Assembly: GCA_021740385.1 (NCBI GenBank) | Contig: JAIOZY010000024.1 | Span: forward strand, 1 to 62,320 | Direction of reading: 5' to 3' | DNA length: 62,320 nt | Source: Prolixibacteraceae bacterium | GTDB taxonomy: Bacteria > Bacteroidota > Bacteroidia > Bacteroidales > Prolixibacteraceae | Shown here: positions 24,393 through 34,409 of the stretch, one piece after another | Numbering within the stretch: position 1 is the stretch's first letter | How the letters are laid out: every line of letters begins with the position of its first letter | Made by a program: the position numbers and the translations under genes | The notes under the pieces: model-generated | Seen by the model: the letters and a program-made list of their open reading frames with translations, nothing else | Database searches by the model: none | Told to the model about the DNA's origin: nothing

Positions 24393-25406
24393 ATGGAAAA
24401 TCTCGATTGGAAAAATTTAGGGTTTGGTTACCGCGATACCGACTATAACGTGCGCTGCTACTACCGGAACGGGAAATGGGGCGAATTGGAAACCAGTTCA
24501 TCAAACCAGATACCCATGCACATAGCAGCCACCTGTTTGCATTACGGGCAGGAAGCTTTTGAAGGGTTAAAAGCCTACAAAGGAAAAGATGGAAAAATAA
24601 GGGTTTTCCGTATCGAAGATAACGCTAAACGGCTTCAGGCTTCGGCAAGGGGTATTTTAATGCAGGAATTACCGGTTGAAAAATTTAAAGATGCTGTTTT
24701 CAAGGTAATAAAACTGAACAAACTATATGTTCCACCCTACGGGTCGGGCGCTTCGTTATACATAAGGCCACTTTTGATTGGCACCGGTCCCCAAATTGGC
24801 GTTAAACCCGCCACCGAATACCTGTTCATGGTATTTGTTATGCCTGTAGGCCCCTATTTTAAAGAAGGCTTTAAACCCACCGACATTGTTATTTACCGCG
24901 AATACGACCGTGCAGCGCCTCTTGGCACTGGCAACATTAAAGTGGGCGGCAATTATGCAGCCAGCATGAACGCAGGCATAAGAGCACATAACGAGGGTTA
25001 CTCGGCCGTACTTTACCTCGATGCCCGGGAGAAGAAATACTTAGACGAATGCGGCCCGGCAAATTTCTTCGGGATTAAAGGAAATACCTACGTTACACCT
25101 AAATCGGAATCAATATTGCCGTCGATCACCAATAAAAGTTTACGGCAACTGGCACTCGATATGGGCATGAAGGTGGAAGAGCGCAAAATACCCGTTGAAG
25201 AACTGGCCGAATTCAGCGAAGCCGGGGCTTGTGGAACTGCGGCTGTATTGTCGCCGGTACGTAGCGTGGTCGATGCCGATTTAAACAAACGCTACTTTTA
25301 TGGCGATGAACCGGGCCCAAATTGTGTAAAGTTGTACAATAAACTCATCAACATTCAATACGGGTGCGAACCCGATCCACATGGATGGGTAACAATTATT
25401 GAATAA
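24393..25406 (+). CDS. ilvE: Branched-chain amino acid aminotransferase
   Basis: A 337-residue fold-type IV PLP aminotransferase. It carries out the last step of valine, leucine and isoleucine synthesis and the first of their breakdown, using glutamate/2-oxoglutarate. Signatures are CLHYGQEAFEGLKAY, RLQASARGILM, the PLP lysine in LGTGNIKVGGNYA (K183), and YLDECGPANFFGI. The eukaryotic-type spacing around GPANFFGI and the length of about 340 fit the IlvE subgroup usual in Bacteroidota. It stands alone, without other ilv genes; no leader peptide was seen. Confidence 0.95.
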   Translation: MENLDWKNLGFGYRDTDYNVRCYYRNGKWGELETSSSNQIPMHIAATCLHYGQEAFEGLKAYKGKDGKIRVFRIEDNAKRLQASARGILMQELPVEKFKDAVFKVIKLNKLYVPPYGSGASLYIRPLLIGTGPQIGVKPATEYLFMVFVMPVGPYFKEGFKPTDIVIYREYDRAAPLGTGNIKVGGNYAASMNAGIRAHNEGYSAVLYLDAREKKYLDECGPANFFGIKGNTYVTPKSESILPSITNKSLRQLALDMGMKVEERKIPVEELAEFSEAGACGTAAVLSPVRSVVDADLNKRYFYGDEPGPNCVKLYNKLINIQYGCEPDPHGWVTIIE

Positions 25407-25418
25407 CAACGCTTTTTT

Positions 25419-26996
25419 CTAATTAAATGAATACAAACCGGGGGTGAAAAGGTAATCTTTCGCCCCGGCATCGGGTATTTTAAAGTTTTTGCAGTAAAAA
25501 ACCTCGAGGCTTAATTCAGTACGACCGCACCGCCTGATATCTATGTCATCAAGCTTCGATACCGAATCGAAATACTGTGCTACATCAGGTTTATCATTTT
25601 CTTCGGGAAAACGGACAATAACGGCATCTTTCCCCAGCAAGCTGCGGGGGTTTTGATACAAATTGTAATTGCTGATATTCCGGTCGAACACCAACATTTC
25701 TTTTTGGCAACGCAAGGCCCAGTCAATTTTTCCGGCCTGCCACCAGCGCACGCCACAGGCAAAAACATCCGGGTCGGCCAACCAGCCCTCGTTTTCAAAA
25801 CGTTCACGAATTTCATCAAAATCGACCCCTTCAAGAGTTGGGTCAAAACTGCCCCCCGTCATTTTTGTGATTTGTCCGGGACCGTAAAACTGCCAAAAAC
25901 CGGTGTTCATGTGGCCGATCAACACACCGGCCAAAACGGTTAAAAGTACCGAACCTGCAATAATTTTCCGTTTAAGCTTTGCTGGCTGGTCAATCCATTG
26001 CCGGGCAAAATAATGGCCCAGCGGAATAAACAACACGAGATAACCGGGCGCCTGCCAGTGGAAACGGTATTGTGTATCGGCCCAAAACGTAATGAACGTA
26101 AAAAATAAAATGGGAATAACTGCAAGCCAAAATAAAAACGCGTGCTTTGTGCTGTGCCTGGTTTTTGAAGTTGTACGAAAAAGTTGTTTGATCAACCACC
26201 ACCATATCCAGGGAAAGAGCCATATTGCCTGCCCGGCAATGTTCCGTAACAACCATTCGGGATGAAACGATAACCCGTTGCCGGGCAATGCCCTTGAAAA
26301 CTGAAGGGAAAAAGATATCCAGCCGTTTTGGCTGTTCCAAATCAATAAAGGGGAAATGGTTGCCACAAAAAGGATAAACGCCAGATAGGGAGCCGGGTGC
26401 TTAAACCACGTTCTGAATTCCCGACGGGCAAGCATAAAAATAAAAAGCCCGGCAACCAAAAAAACGGCATGATATTTTGAAAGTGTCGCCAACCCGATGC
26501 TTATGCCCAAAAATGACCAAAGCAGGTATTTTTTTGTTTCAGTTAAAGGTTTTTTTGGAAAAAATAATTCTACCGCCAGCCACACCGAAAACATCCAGAA
26601 AAACATGAGGGGGGCATCGGGCTGAAACCATACAGCCACCGGCAACGTAAAAATAAACGAAAGGTTGAGAAAAACCACGGCAAACAATCCGGCCCATTCG
26701 CTAAAAAGCCTTCGGGCAGTGTAAAAAACAAAGAGCGAAGTGCCTGTAAAAAGCAACAGTGCCGGAAGGCGTAAACCCAAGCGGGTAAAACCAAAAATTT
26801 TCACCGGCAAATGGCTCAACCAAAAAAACAGGGGAGGATGGTCGATATACCCTGCCCGCACATTTAACGCTCCCCTTGCATTGTACGATTCATCAACCCC
26901 CAATCCCGTATTGGATGCAATGAATAAACGAATGATGAGCAGCAAAAGGCAAAAGGCAAAACACAAATTGCGTGGAGAGAGATACGTTTTAAACAT
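25419..26996 (-). CDS. GT39/ArnT-like membrane glycosyltransferase
   Basis: A 525-residue polytopic protein with about ten hydrophobic segments. After the first membrane helix comes GLGVDESYNARGAL, the acidic first-loop motif of the GT-C fold (GT39, PMT/ArnT type). IDHPPLFFWLSHLPVKIFG follows, a very typical GT39 segment. The last 130 residues are a soluble domain. Such enzymes move a sugar from a polyprenyl-phosphate carrier to a lipid or protein on the outer face of the inner membrane; donor and acceptor are unknown here. The start lies 2 bases after the upstream gene's stop, so the two are co-transcribed. Confidence 0.87.
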   Translation of the reverse strand: MFKTYLSPRNLCFAFCLLLLIIRLFIASNTGLGVDESYNARGALNVRAGYIDHPPLFFWLSHLPVKIFGFTRLGLRLPALLLFTGTSLFVFYTARRLFSEWAGLFAVVFLNLSFIFTLPVAVWFQPDAPLMFFWMFSVWLAVELFFPKKPLTETKKYLLWSFLGISIGLATLSKYHAVFLVAGLFIFMLARREFRTWFKHPAPYLAFILFVATISPLLIWNSQNGWISFSLQFSRALPGNGLSFHPEWLLRNIAGQAIWLFPWIWWWLIKQLFRTTSKTRHSTKHAFLFWLAVIPILFFTFITFWADTQYRFHWQAPGYLVLFIPLGHYFARQWIDQPAKLKRKIIAGSVLLTVLAGVLIGHMNTGFWQFYGPGQITKMTGGSFDPTLEGVDFDEIRERFENEGWLADPDVFACGVRWWQAGKIDWALRCQKEMLVFDRNISNYNLYQNPRSLLGKDAVIVRFPEENDKPDVAQYFDSVSKLDDIDIRRCGRTELSLEVFYCKNFKIPDAGAKDYLFTPGLYSFN

Positions 26997-26998
26997 TG

Positions 26999-28189
26999 TT
27001 ATTCTTCGGTTTCATTCGTTCCGGCCATCAGGCGGTTAACTTCAATCCAGAAATCGTGGTCCGAGATCAGCTCCTCGTAATATTGCCGGCCATCAACCGG
27101 TTCAACCTTTAAATCGTTAACCATTATAACGTCAATTTTTGCATTTAACTGGTTGATATTTCCTTCCGTGTCGAAAAAGTTCTTTGTTAGTTCAACCGAT
27201 TTAAGGCACCATTTTCCGTTGTGTTCCTGGTACATTGTACAAAAAGTGTAATCAACATCCTTCATGGCCTTTTCAGGTAAGGCAGCAATCGACCGTCCCA
27301 AGGGGCTGTTTTGTTCCGATTTTATGTGTGTCTCGTTTTTCAAAACGGCATTGCCATCGTATGTAATGTATATTTTCCCCTGGTATGAAGTAGCAAAAAG
27401 GTCGCCGGTCCGGCTCAGTTCGGGTTTTGCCAGCTGATATGCAATAACCCACACCGAGTCGTTTTCAATTTTATCGCGGCCAATAAGCTCAAGGTCGAAT
27501 TCATTAAGGAAAACCGGATCGAGAATGTTTTGCGGCGATCGTACCAGGTCGAGATTCAGTAATTCGTCCATGTACGTGGTACCTTCCTCAAGCCCGTCGA
27601 CATTAAAATTGCGTTGCACGTTTAAAAACCGGTATTTTCTTGAGGAATAAGCATCTTCGGTACGCCCATACCCGTTTTCATCGTACATCAAAACCGTTGC
27701 GTCGCGTTTTTCGTTTGTTTTCTGGTTTACGGTTATCTCACTTCCATACAAAAGCAAATAATTATGCGGCCTGTCAAGGTAATTTTCGCTAACCGTAGTA
27801 GATGCATCGCGTATTATACGGTATAAAACTTTCGACTGGGTGCTTACTTCAATATCCTCAATGCCATAACTCAGGGGATTCATGTATACCGTGTTAACCT
27901 TGTCATTTAAAAACCGGGAAACAGGTGCCGAAAAATTTCTGTACCCGATGGCCGAAAAATAAATTTTATTATCAATGTATTCAACCGGAACACTTAACAC
28001 AAATTCGCCGCGGTAATTGCTTGCTGTTCCCAGCATTGTACCCTCAATTCCGATATTCACAAAAACAAGGTGCTCTCCGGTCTCCCTGTCAACCACCTTT
28101 CCCATTATCATTTGCGGCTTTTGACCAAAGGCCGATGATGCCACCAAAAGAAAAAGGAATGCAGATATTTTAAGTATTCGAATCATCAT
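26999..28189 (-). CDS. Exported protein with carboxypeptidase-like regulatory domain
   Basis: A 396-residue protein. A signal peptide (ILKISAFLFLLVASSAFG) is followed by a CarboxypepD_reg-like domain (IMGKVVDRETGEHLVFVNIGIEGTMLGTASNYRGEFVLSVP). About 270 residues of unrecognised sequence follow, probably beta-rich. The frame is open to 28294, but the start is placed at the tandem ATG 28189/28186: it is followed at once by the signal peptide, and a -7 promoter element lies 16 bases upstream. Such proteins are common envelope proteins in Bacteroidota; the function is unknown. It is co-transcribed with the GT39 gene. Confidence 0.85.
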   Translation of the reverse strand: MMIRILKISAFLFLLVASSAFGQKPQMIMGKVVDRETGEHLVFVNIGIEGTMLGTASNYRGEFVLSVPVEYIDNKIYFSAIGYRNFSAPVSRFLNDKVNTVYMNPLSYGIEDIEVSTQSKVLYRIIRDASTTVSENYLDRPHNYLLLYGSEITVNQKTNEKRDATVLMYDENGYGRTEDAYSSRKYRFLNVQRNFNVDGLEEGTTYMDELLNLDLVRSPQNILDPVFLNEFDLELIGRDKIENDSVWVIAYQLAKPELSRTGDLFATSYQGKIYITYDGNAVLKNETHIKSEQNSPLGRSIAALPEKAMKDVDYTFCTMYQEHNGKWCLKSVELTKNFFDTEGNINQLNAKIDVIMVNDLKVEPVDGRQYYEELISDHDFWIEVNRLMAGTNETEE

Positions 28190-28204
28190 AAAAACGGGTT
28201 TCTT

Positions 28205-28212
28205 CAAATTTA
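28205..28212 (-). promoter_or_regulatory. Candidate -7 element of the regulatory-domain/GT39 pair
   Basis: Minus-strand TAAATTTG (28212-28205) is an exact TAnnTTTG match 15 bases before the chosen start. No good -33 box was seen. Confidence 0.4.
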
Positions 28213-28364
28213 AATACAATTTTCCATTAATAGAACCTTTTGAAGGCGTATGTTTATTTTTAAATTTGTGGTAAATTGTTCTCAATTCGAACATTCCGGT
28301 AAAAACTCATTTAAATGAAATAAATTTAAAAAATCAAATTTATTAACTCAAAAAATTTAAACAG

Positions 28365-29012
28365 ATGAAACAATTTATCATAACACACAGGATCCCAATC
28401 GTAGTTTTATTGTTTCTGCTGTTTTTTTTCTCATGCGTGTCGAAGCGGAAATATCTCGAGATGGAGGATTCCCGCAACCGTGCCGAACAACGAATAAGGG
28501 AACTGACCGATGAAGTTGACCGGCTTAAAAAAGAGTTTAATTCCAAAAAGAACGAATTTCATTACAACAACAACACCAAAGAAAACTACATCGACTCCCT
28601 TAACCGAACAATAATCCGGCTTCATACCGATTTGTCGACTAAAGACGAAAGCATCGAAGACCAGATATTTACATTCCAGGTTGAAAAGCGAAGGCTTAAC
28701 CAGTTGCTTTCCGATAAAGACAAACAGATAAGGAACCTGAACCGTGAATCGAATGCCCTGCAACTTCAAATAGACGATTTAAACCGTGAAATACAGGACA
28801 TGTCGTTTAAGCTGAAAAATTCCGACAGTTCAACGCGCTCGCTCGAAAGGCAAATACAGGTTAAAGAGCAAAAAATAAACGACCTGCAATCGAAATACGA
28901 CCGTTGCCAACGGGAAATTTCAGCTTTAAACACAAAAATTTCCGAACAGAAACAGGAAATTGAACGTTTAACCAATAATGTAAATTTACTAAAATCACAA
29001 TTAGGCCAGTAA
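28365..29012 (+). CDS. Coiled-coil lipoprotein
   Basis: A 215-residue protein. The signal peptide ends in LLFFFSC, a lipobox with Cys near residue 25. Nearly everything after it is predicted coiled coil (RNRAEQRIRELTDEVDRLKK, QLSDKDKQIRNLNRE-like heptads, and EQKQEIERLTNNVNLLKSQ at the end). The mature start, SKRKYLEMEDSRNRAE, resembles the linker of the OmpA-family lipoprotein at 41912, but no OmpA domain follows. It may be a periplasmic tether or spacer; the function is unknown. Confidence 0.8.
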   Translation: MKQFIITHRIPIVVLLFLLFFFSCVSKRKYLEMEDSRNRAEQRIRELTDEVDRLKKEFNSKKNEFHYNNNTKENYIDSLNRTIIRLHTDLSTKDESIEDQIFTFQVEKRRLNQLLSDKDKQIRNLNRESNALQLQIDDLNREIQDMSFKLKNSDSSTRSLERQIQVKEQKINDLQSKYDRCQREISALNTKISEQKQEIERLTNNVNLLKSQLGQ

Positions 29013-29053
29013 AACGCAAAATGATGCAAGGCTGATTATTATTCCGCTGAAAT

Positions 29054-31327
29054 ATGAAAAAGTTTGCCCCACTATTATTGTTTCTTTTTTCCTTTTTCCC
29101 TTCACATGCCGGCATTACCGACAGCATTTCACTATTAACCGAAAACTTTATTGACGAGACAGACCCACCCCTGCCCGAATTATCGGCTTTAATTGATGAA
29201 CCGGTAAGCAGCACTTCGGTTTGTAAAGGCCCGGGGAAAAGGTATTACCTCACAGGAACAACGGGAAATGCTACCGGTGTAAACGAAGGCATTAAGATGT
29301 GGACATCTGCCGATTTGAAAAACTGGTATCTCATGAACGGCAACGGTTATGTGTGGACTTTTGAAAATGACGGGAAGAAATGGCAGAAAGAAATCACTTC
29401 GGTTAACGGTGAAAAACACCGTGCATTGGTCAACCCTAAAATTCATTACATAAAAAACAACTTTTGGATAACCTATACCATCACCGGCTTAAACTGTAGC
29501 GGCATACTAAAAAGCGTTTCGGGAAGGGCTACCGGGCCCTACACCGACATTTCAGAAGAAAGCCCGCTGGTTAAAGGAATAAAAGCATCGCTGTTTGAAG
29601 ATACCGACAGTACCGTGTATTTCATCTGGAATGGTGGTTTGGTGCACACGATGAAAAACGACATGAGCGGTTTCAGTACGGCAGGCCCCCTGAAAATCGA
29701 ACGGCCACAAAGCAGTTACAATACTGAAAAAGATTTGTCGGTCATTAACATCAACGGCACTTACTACATTGCTGCTTCACAGTGGATCGACATCATGAAC
29801 GGAAAAGCCATAAACAGCAACAGCGAAAAAGGAGAATTGAATACCCGTTTCGATTGCATAATTGCCTCATCTGCATCATTTTTCGGGCCCTATTCAACGC
29901 CCGTGTTAACAATCCCCCATGCCGGTGGCTCAATGCTTTTCGAAGATTTTGAAAACAACTTATGGGCGTGTTCTTTTGCCTGTAACGATATTTCGGCACC
30001 CCTGGATAACCGCCCGGCCCTAATCCCGCTTGCCATTGATGATGACAAACAGCTAAAAACCTTTTTGCCCCATAAATTCCATCCCGATGAAAAAACACCC
30101 GTAGTCTTCGTTTCGAAAGACGGGAACAATAAAAACGGCACAACATGGATTGATGCTTACACCTCGTTGCAAACAGCAATAGATAAGGCAAAAAACGGCA
30201 CGCAAATTTGGGTGGCACGCGGAATATACGAAGCCCCTGTAGAAATTGTATTACGCAAAGGCTTGTACATTTATGGCGGCTTTAAAGGCGATGAAGCTTT
30301 CAGGAACCAACGCGATATTGAAAAAAACAGGGTAACCATTGACGGAAGGCAAAATGCAAACCATGTAATATCCATTGTTAACAGCAGCTACATCCGCATT
30401 GACGGATTAAAAATTGCAAACGGCTACGCTAACGGCAGCAGCTTTCAGAACAAATACGGGGCCGGTTTGCACATTTTAAGGGGGGGCGAAACCATCCGGG
30501 TTGCCAATTGTACCTTTGAAAACAACCATGCCGAACAAGACGCGGGCGCACTCTATGCATCGGTAGGTGCCGCACCGCTTATAATTAACTGCACCTTCAG
30601 AAACAATAACTCAAAACGCAACGGAGGAGCTGCCGCTGTTTATTGTAACGCCGCAAACGGATATCACACAAAGTTTTTCAATTGCACATTCGATAATAAC
30701 TACGCCATGGAAAACGGCGGTTCAATTTATTTCGATACAAACCGGCAAAAAGCGGGGCTACTGTCAATCATTAACTGCACCCTTACCAACAATTACAGCC
30801 AACTCCCCGACGGGATTATTTCCATTGACCGCACCGGCAGCCTTATTCTTTCCAATTGCACCCTTTGCTTAAACCAAGCCGGGGCAAAAGGAGCCGTGAT
30901 ATCGAAGCTGGGCAATGTGCCGGCTCAAAGCCGTATTGTCAATTCAATATTTTTCAAGAACAAAGGCGGTTCACTTTTCCAAATTGAAGGTGAAGCCCGG
31001 ATGAATGAAAAAGGTGAACTCACTGGCGATAAAAAAATATGGGTACGGTTTTCGAATTGCCTGTTTTACGAAAATGAAGTAACGGGTTTGGTTGAACGCA
31101 ATTTCGACGGGAAAACATGGAAAACGGTTTCAGGTATTGAAGAATCGATACTTGGCAAAAACATATACAATTTTAACCCGGGTTTTATTAATGCCGAAAA
31201 AGGAGATTTTCGCCTTAGCCCCACTTCGCCGGCACGGAATAAAGGAACACATTTAATGGCATCTCCTGTTGATGGGAACGGAAATCCCCAGGGGAAAAAC
31301 CGGCTGCCCTGCTTAGGGGCATATTGA
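29054..31327 (+). CDS. Secreted GH43-like propeller fused to a parallel beta-helix
   Basis: A 757-residue protein with a signal peptide (about residues 1-19). Residues ~35-345 resemble the five-bladed propeller of family 43 glycosidases: RYYLTGTTGN, KMWTSADLKNWYL, NPKIHYIKNNFWITYT, ASLFEDTDSTVYFIWNG, DLSVININGTYYIAAS and SASFFGPYS. Residues ~350-757 are a right-handed parallel beta-helix with the opening FVSKDGNNKNGTTWIDAYTS, AIDKAKNGTQIWVARGIY, GGFKGDEAFRNQRD and repeated NCTFxNN turns, as in DUF1565/pectate-lyase-like proteins. The usual acidic residues at the first two GH43 catalytic positions are not evident, so activity is doubtful. No T9SS sorting domain is visible. Polysaccharide binding or degradation is an inference. 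Confidence 0.78.
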   Translation: MKKFAPLLLFLFSFFPSHAGITDSISLLTENFIDETDPPLPELSALIDEPVSSTSVCKGPGKRYYLTGTTGNATGVNEGIKMWTSADLKNWYLMNGNGYVWTFENDGKKWQKEITSVNGEKHRALVNPKIHYIKNNFWITYTITGLNCSGILKSVSGRATGPYTDISEESPLVKGIKASLFEDTDSTVYFIWNGGLVHTMKNDMSGFSTAGPLKIERPQSSYNTEKDLSVININGTYYIAASQWIDIMNGKAINSNSEKGELNTRFDCIIASSASFFGPYSTPVLTIPHAGGSMLFEDFENNLWACSFACNDISAPLDNRPALIPLAIDDDKQLKTFLPHKFHPDEKTPVVFVSKDGNNKNGTTWIDAYTSLQTAIDKAKNGTQIWVARGIYEAPVEIVLRKGLYIYGGFKGDEAFRNQRDIEKNRVTIDGRQNANHVISIVNSSYIRIDGLKIANGYANGSSFQNKYGAGLHILRGGETIRVANCTFENNHAEQDAGALYASVGAAPLIINCTFRNNNSKRNGGAAAVYCNAANGYHTKFFNCTFDNNYAMENGGSIYFDTNRQKAGLLSIINCTLTNNYSQLPDGIISIDRTGSLILSNCTLCLNQAGAKGAVISKLGNVPAQSRIVNSIFFKNKGGSLFQIEGEARMNEKGELTGDKKIWVRFSNCLFYENEVTGLVERNFDGKTWKTVSGIEESILGKNIYNFNPGFINAEKGDFRLSPTSPARNKGTHLMASPVDGNGNPQGKNRLPCLGAY

Positions 31328-31389
31328 AACAATATTTGTTCCCCTGTACATTTTCTAAAAGCGTGAAAAGACGTGACAAATATGTCATA

Positions 31390-32271
31390 TCAATTCAACG
31401 CTTCTGCCCCGGCAGTAATTTCGAGAATTTCGTTGGTAATGGCCGACTGACGGGCATTGTTGTATGAAGTGCGCAATTCGCGCAATAGTTCAGTTGCATT
31501 ATCGGTTGCCTGATGCATGGCTGTCATTCGTGCACCTTGTTCCGCCACGTTCGAATCGAGTAAAATGCGGTTAAGTTGCATTTTTAATGCCTGCGGTATC
31601 AACGTTCTGAGAATCTCGTCCTGCGAAGGTTCAAAAATATACTCGACCATCCCGTTTTTTAACACCGTTTCTTTCGGTGTATCTTTTTTGATTGGAAGGA
31701 ATTGTTCGGTTGTAAGAATCTGCACGGCCGCATTTTTAAATTTGTTATATACAATATCAATGCGCTGGTATTTCCCTTCACGGAACCATTCCATTAGCTT
31801 AAAGGCAAGTTGTGATATTTCGCCAAAATCGAGTTCGTTAAGCAATTCGTTTGCTTCGCCTACCATAGGAGCTCCCTTAACTTTTAACCCAATTTCGACC
31901 TGACGTCCAACAGGAATAAAATCAACCGCTTTCGCTTTTAAAACATCGGGGTATACTTTTAAAATGTGGTTCAAAGATTCCTTTACCACATTGGTATTAA
32001 AACCCCCGCACAAACCGCGGTTTGCACCAACCACAATAATCAAAACCCTTTCAATAGGCGGCTTTGAGAAATAAACAGAAGGCACATTCCCATCATCAAA
32101 ACTCAATTGATGCAGTACTTCATGAAGCTTTTTATCATACGGGGCAATTTTCAGGATTGAATCCTGTGCTTTTTTCAACTTCGCGGCCGATACCATTTTC
32201 ATGGCACTTGTAACCTGGCGCGTGTTTTGCACCGAAGCAATCCTGTTCCGTATCTCTTTAAGTTGAGCCAT
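31390..32271 (-). CDS. atpG: ATP synthase F1 gamma subunit
   Basis: A 293-residue gamma subunit, the rotating central shaft of F1. Typical termini are present: LKEIRNRIASVQNTRQVTSAMKMVSAAKL at the N-terminus (shown in part) and MHQATDNATELLRELRTSYNNARQ near the end, which form the two-helix coiled coil. It is the last atp gene here, 5 bases after atpA. atpD and atpC are not downstream; the next gene is convergent. Confidence 0.97.
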   Translation of the reverse strand: MAQLKEIRNRIASVQNTRQVTSAMKMVSAAKLKKAQDSILKIAPYDKKLHEVLHQLSFDDGNVPSVYFSKPPIERVLIIVVGANRGLCGGFNTNVVKESLNHILKVYPDVLKAKAVDFIPVGRQVEIGLKVKGAPMVGEANELLNELDFGEISQLAFKLMEWFREGKYQRIDIVYNKFKNAAVQILTTEQFLPIKKDTPKETVLKNGMVEYIFEPSQDEILRTLIPQALKMQLNRILLDSNVAEQGARMTAMHQATDNATELLRELRTSYNNARQSAITNEILEITAGAEALN

Positions 32272-32276
32272 GCACT

Positions 32277-33854
32277 TTATTTATAATTTACTTCCAGTTC
32301 AGCAACCAGGTCAGATAACACCCTACGGGCTTCATCGGTAAGCATTCCTTCTTTAAGCTGATCGAGGATGCCTTTATGGTTTAATTCAAGCCTTTCGATG
32401 TATTCCTTTTCAAAATCGTTGATCTTTTCGAGAGGAATATTGCTCAGCAGATCTTCAACCCCGCAAAAAATGATGGCAATTTGATGTTCGATCTTTACCG
32501 GTTTATACTGGCCTTGTTTTAATATTTCGGTATTTCTTGCCCCTTTTGCCAATACCCGTTTAGTGGAAGCATCAAGGTCGGAACCAAATTTTGAAAATGC
32601 TTCGAGCTCACGGTACTGTGCCTGGTCGAGTTTCAATGTGCCGGCAATTTTCTTCATGGCTTTAATTTGGGCATTGCCCCCAACACGCGAAACGGAGATT
32701 CCAACGTTGATAGCCGGCCGTATACCCGCGTTAAACAGGTTCGACTCGAGAAAAATCTGGCCATCGGTAATTGATATCACGTTGGTTGGGATGTAAGCCG
32801 ATACGTCGCCGGCCTGAGTTTCAATTACCGGCAGTGCAGTTAATGAACCACCACCTTTTACTTTGCCTTTAAGGCAATCGGGTAAATCGTTCATCTTTTC
32901 TGCAATGGTATCCGATTCAATAATTTTTGCGGCCCGCTCAAGCAACCTTGAGTGCAGGTAAAAAACATCGCCGGGGTATGCTTCACGGCCCGGTGGGCGG
33001 CGCAATAGCAATGATACTTCACGGTAAGAAACAGCTTGCTTCGAAAGATCGTCGTAAATAATGAGCGCATGACGCCCGGTATCGCGGAAAAATTCTCCCA
33101 GGGCGGCTCCTGCATAAGGTGCGTAAAACTGCAAAGCAGCCGGGTCCGACGCCGTGGACGAAACGATGGTTGTATATTCCATTGCCCCATGTTTTTCAAG
33201 CGTGTAAGCAATGTTGGCAACTGTTGAGCCCTTTTGGCCGATGGCAACATAAATGCAATAAACCGGGTCCCCTTTATCGAAATTGTCCTTTTGATTTATG
33301 ATGGTATCGACAGCGATTGCGGTTTTACCGGTTTGCCTGTCGCCAATAATCAACTCCCGCTGGCCACGGCCAATGGGGATCATGGCATCGATGGCTTTTA
33401 TCCCGGTTTGCAAGGGCTTTTTAACGGGCTGACGAAAAATGACCCCTGGCGCTTTCCGTTCGAGTGGCATTTCGAAACGTTCGCCGGAAATGGGGCCTTT
33501 ACCGTCGAGGGGTTCGCCCAGGGTATTGATAACCCGGCCCAAAACGCCTTCGCCTGCCATAATGGAAGCAATGCGGTTTTGACGTTTAACGGTATCCCCT
33601 TCCCTGATACCTTCGGAAGGACCCAGTAAAACGGCACCCACGTTATCTTCTTCGAGGTTGAGCACAATACCGGTGACTCCGTTCGAGAACTCAATCATTT
33701 CGTTCGACTCAACATTTCTCAGTCCGTAAATGCGGGCAATACCATCGCCCACCTGTAAAACTGTTCCAACTTCTTCCATCGAAGTAGCGGTATCGAAACC
33801 TGCCAGTTGTTCTTTCAAAATGGCTGAAATTTCAGCCGGTCGGATATCTGCCAT
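32277..33854 (-). CDS. atpA: ATP synthase F1 alpha subunit
   Basis: A 525-residue alpha subunit. Walker A is [15 protein letters not shown] near residue 170, and the family signature [14 protein letters not shown] is present. It binds non-catalytic nucleotide and forms the hexamer with beta. It lies 7 bases after atpH and 5 before atpG, in the order H-A-G standard for bacterial F-type operons. Confidence 0.98.
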   Translation of the reverse strand: MADIRPAEISAILKEQLAGFDTATSMEEVGTVLQVGDGIARIYGLRNVESNEMIEFSNGVTGIVLNLEEDNVGAVLLGPSEGIREGDTVKRQNRIASIMAGEGVLGRVINTLGEPLDGKGPISGERFEMPLERKAPGVIFRQPVKKPLQTGIKAIDAMIPIGRGQRELIIGDRQTGKTAIAVDTIINQKDNFDKGDPVYCIYVAIGQKGSTVANIAYTLEKHGAMEYTTIVSSTASDPAALQFYAPYAGAALGEFFRDTGRHALIIYDDLSKQAVSYREVSLLLRRPPGREAYPGDVFYLHSRLLERAAKIIESDTIAEKMNDLPDCLKGKVKGGGSLTALPVIETQAGDVSAYIPTNVISITDGQIFLESNLFNAGIRPAINVGISVSRVGGNAQIKAMKKIAGTLKLDQAQYRELEAFSKFGSDLDASTKRVLAKGARNTEILKQGQYKPVKIEHQIAIIFCGVEDLLSNIPLEKINDFEKEYIERLELNHKGILDQLKEGMLTDEARRVLSDLVAELEVNYK

Positions 33855-33861
33855 TCCGTAC

Positions 33862-34401
33862 TTATATTAATTGTAATTGTTTCTTCATTTTTGATAATTT
33901 CGATGCAATGCTGGCATCGTATTGCAGTCCGTCGATGGTAAAAACAAACCCGCCTATCAATTCAGGTTTCATTGCTGATTCCATTTCGATGGTTGCCTTT
34001 AACTTTTCTTCGAACCGTTTACGTATTTCCTCGGTTTTGCCTTTATTAATGGGATGGGCAGTATGAAGGCTTGCCAAAATAATGCCCTGTTTGGTGCGTG
34101 CCATATCAATGCAGTTTCGGCAAATATCTTTCATGTAGCTTTCGCGGTTATTGGCAAAAACCATTTCAAGAAAATTAATTGTGAGGGGGTTAAATTGTTT
34201 TGAAAACAGTTCTTTTACCTTTAAGAATTTGTCGCGCGAAACATGGCCCGGGTTCAAAATGAAATCGCTAAAACCCGTGTAATTGTTCATAGCGGCATAG
34301 AACAAACGCATATCGTTACTGGTTTCTTCTATGATGCCCTTTTCGTGGGCTAATTCAACAAACGCCCGTGCATATCTCACTGTAACCCTGTTTCTATCCA
34401 T
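33862..34401 (-). CDS. atpH: ATP synthase F1 delta subunit
   Basis: A 179-residue delta (OSCP-like) subunit that joins the F1 head to the b-subunit stalk. The N-terminal [15 protein letters not shown] and the C-terminal [20 protein letters not shown] are the conserved OSCP ends. It lies 8 bases after atpF. Confidence 0.95.
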   Translation of the reverse strand: MDRNRVTVRYARAFVELAHEKGIIEETSNDMRLFYAAMNNYTGFSDFILNPGHVSRDKFLKVKELFSKQFNPLTINFLEMVFANNRESYMKDICRNCIDMARTKQGIILASLHTAHPINKGKTEEIRKRFEEKLKATIEMESAMKPELIGGFVFTIDGLQYDASIASKLSKMKKQLQLI

Positions 34402-34409
34402 TCAGAAAA

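Noticed and set aside
25438-25468. Strong hairpin at the ilvE/GT39 convergent ends
   Set aside because: CCGGGG/CCCCGG with inner pairs is real, but it lies inside the GT39 coding end and has no T run on either strand, so it is not called a terminator.
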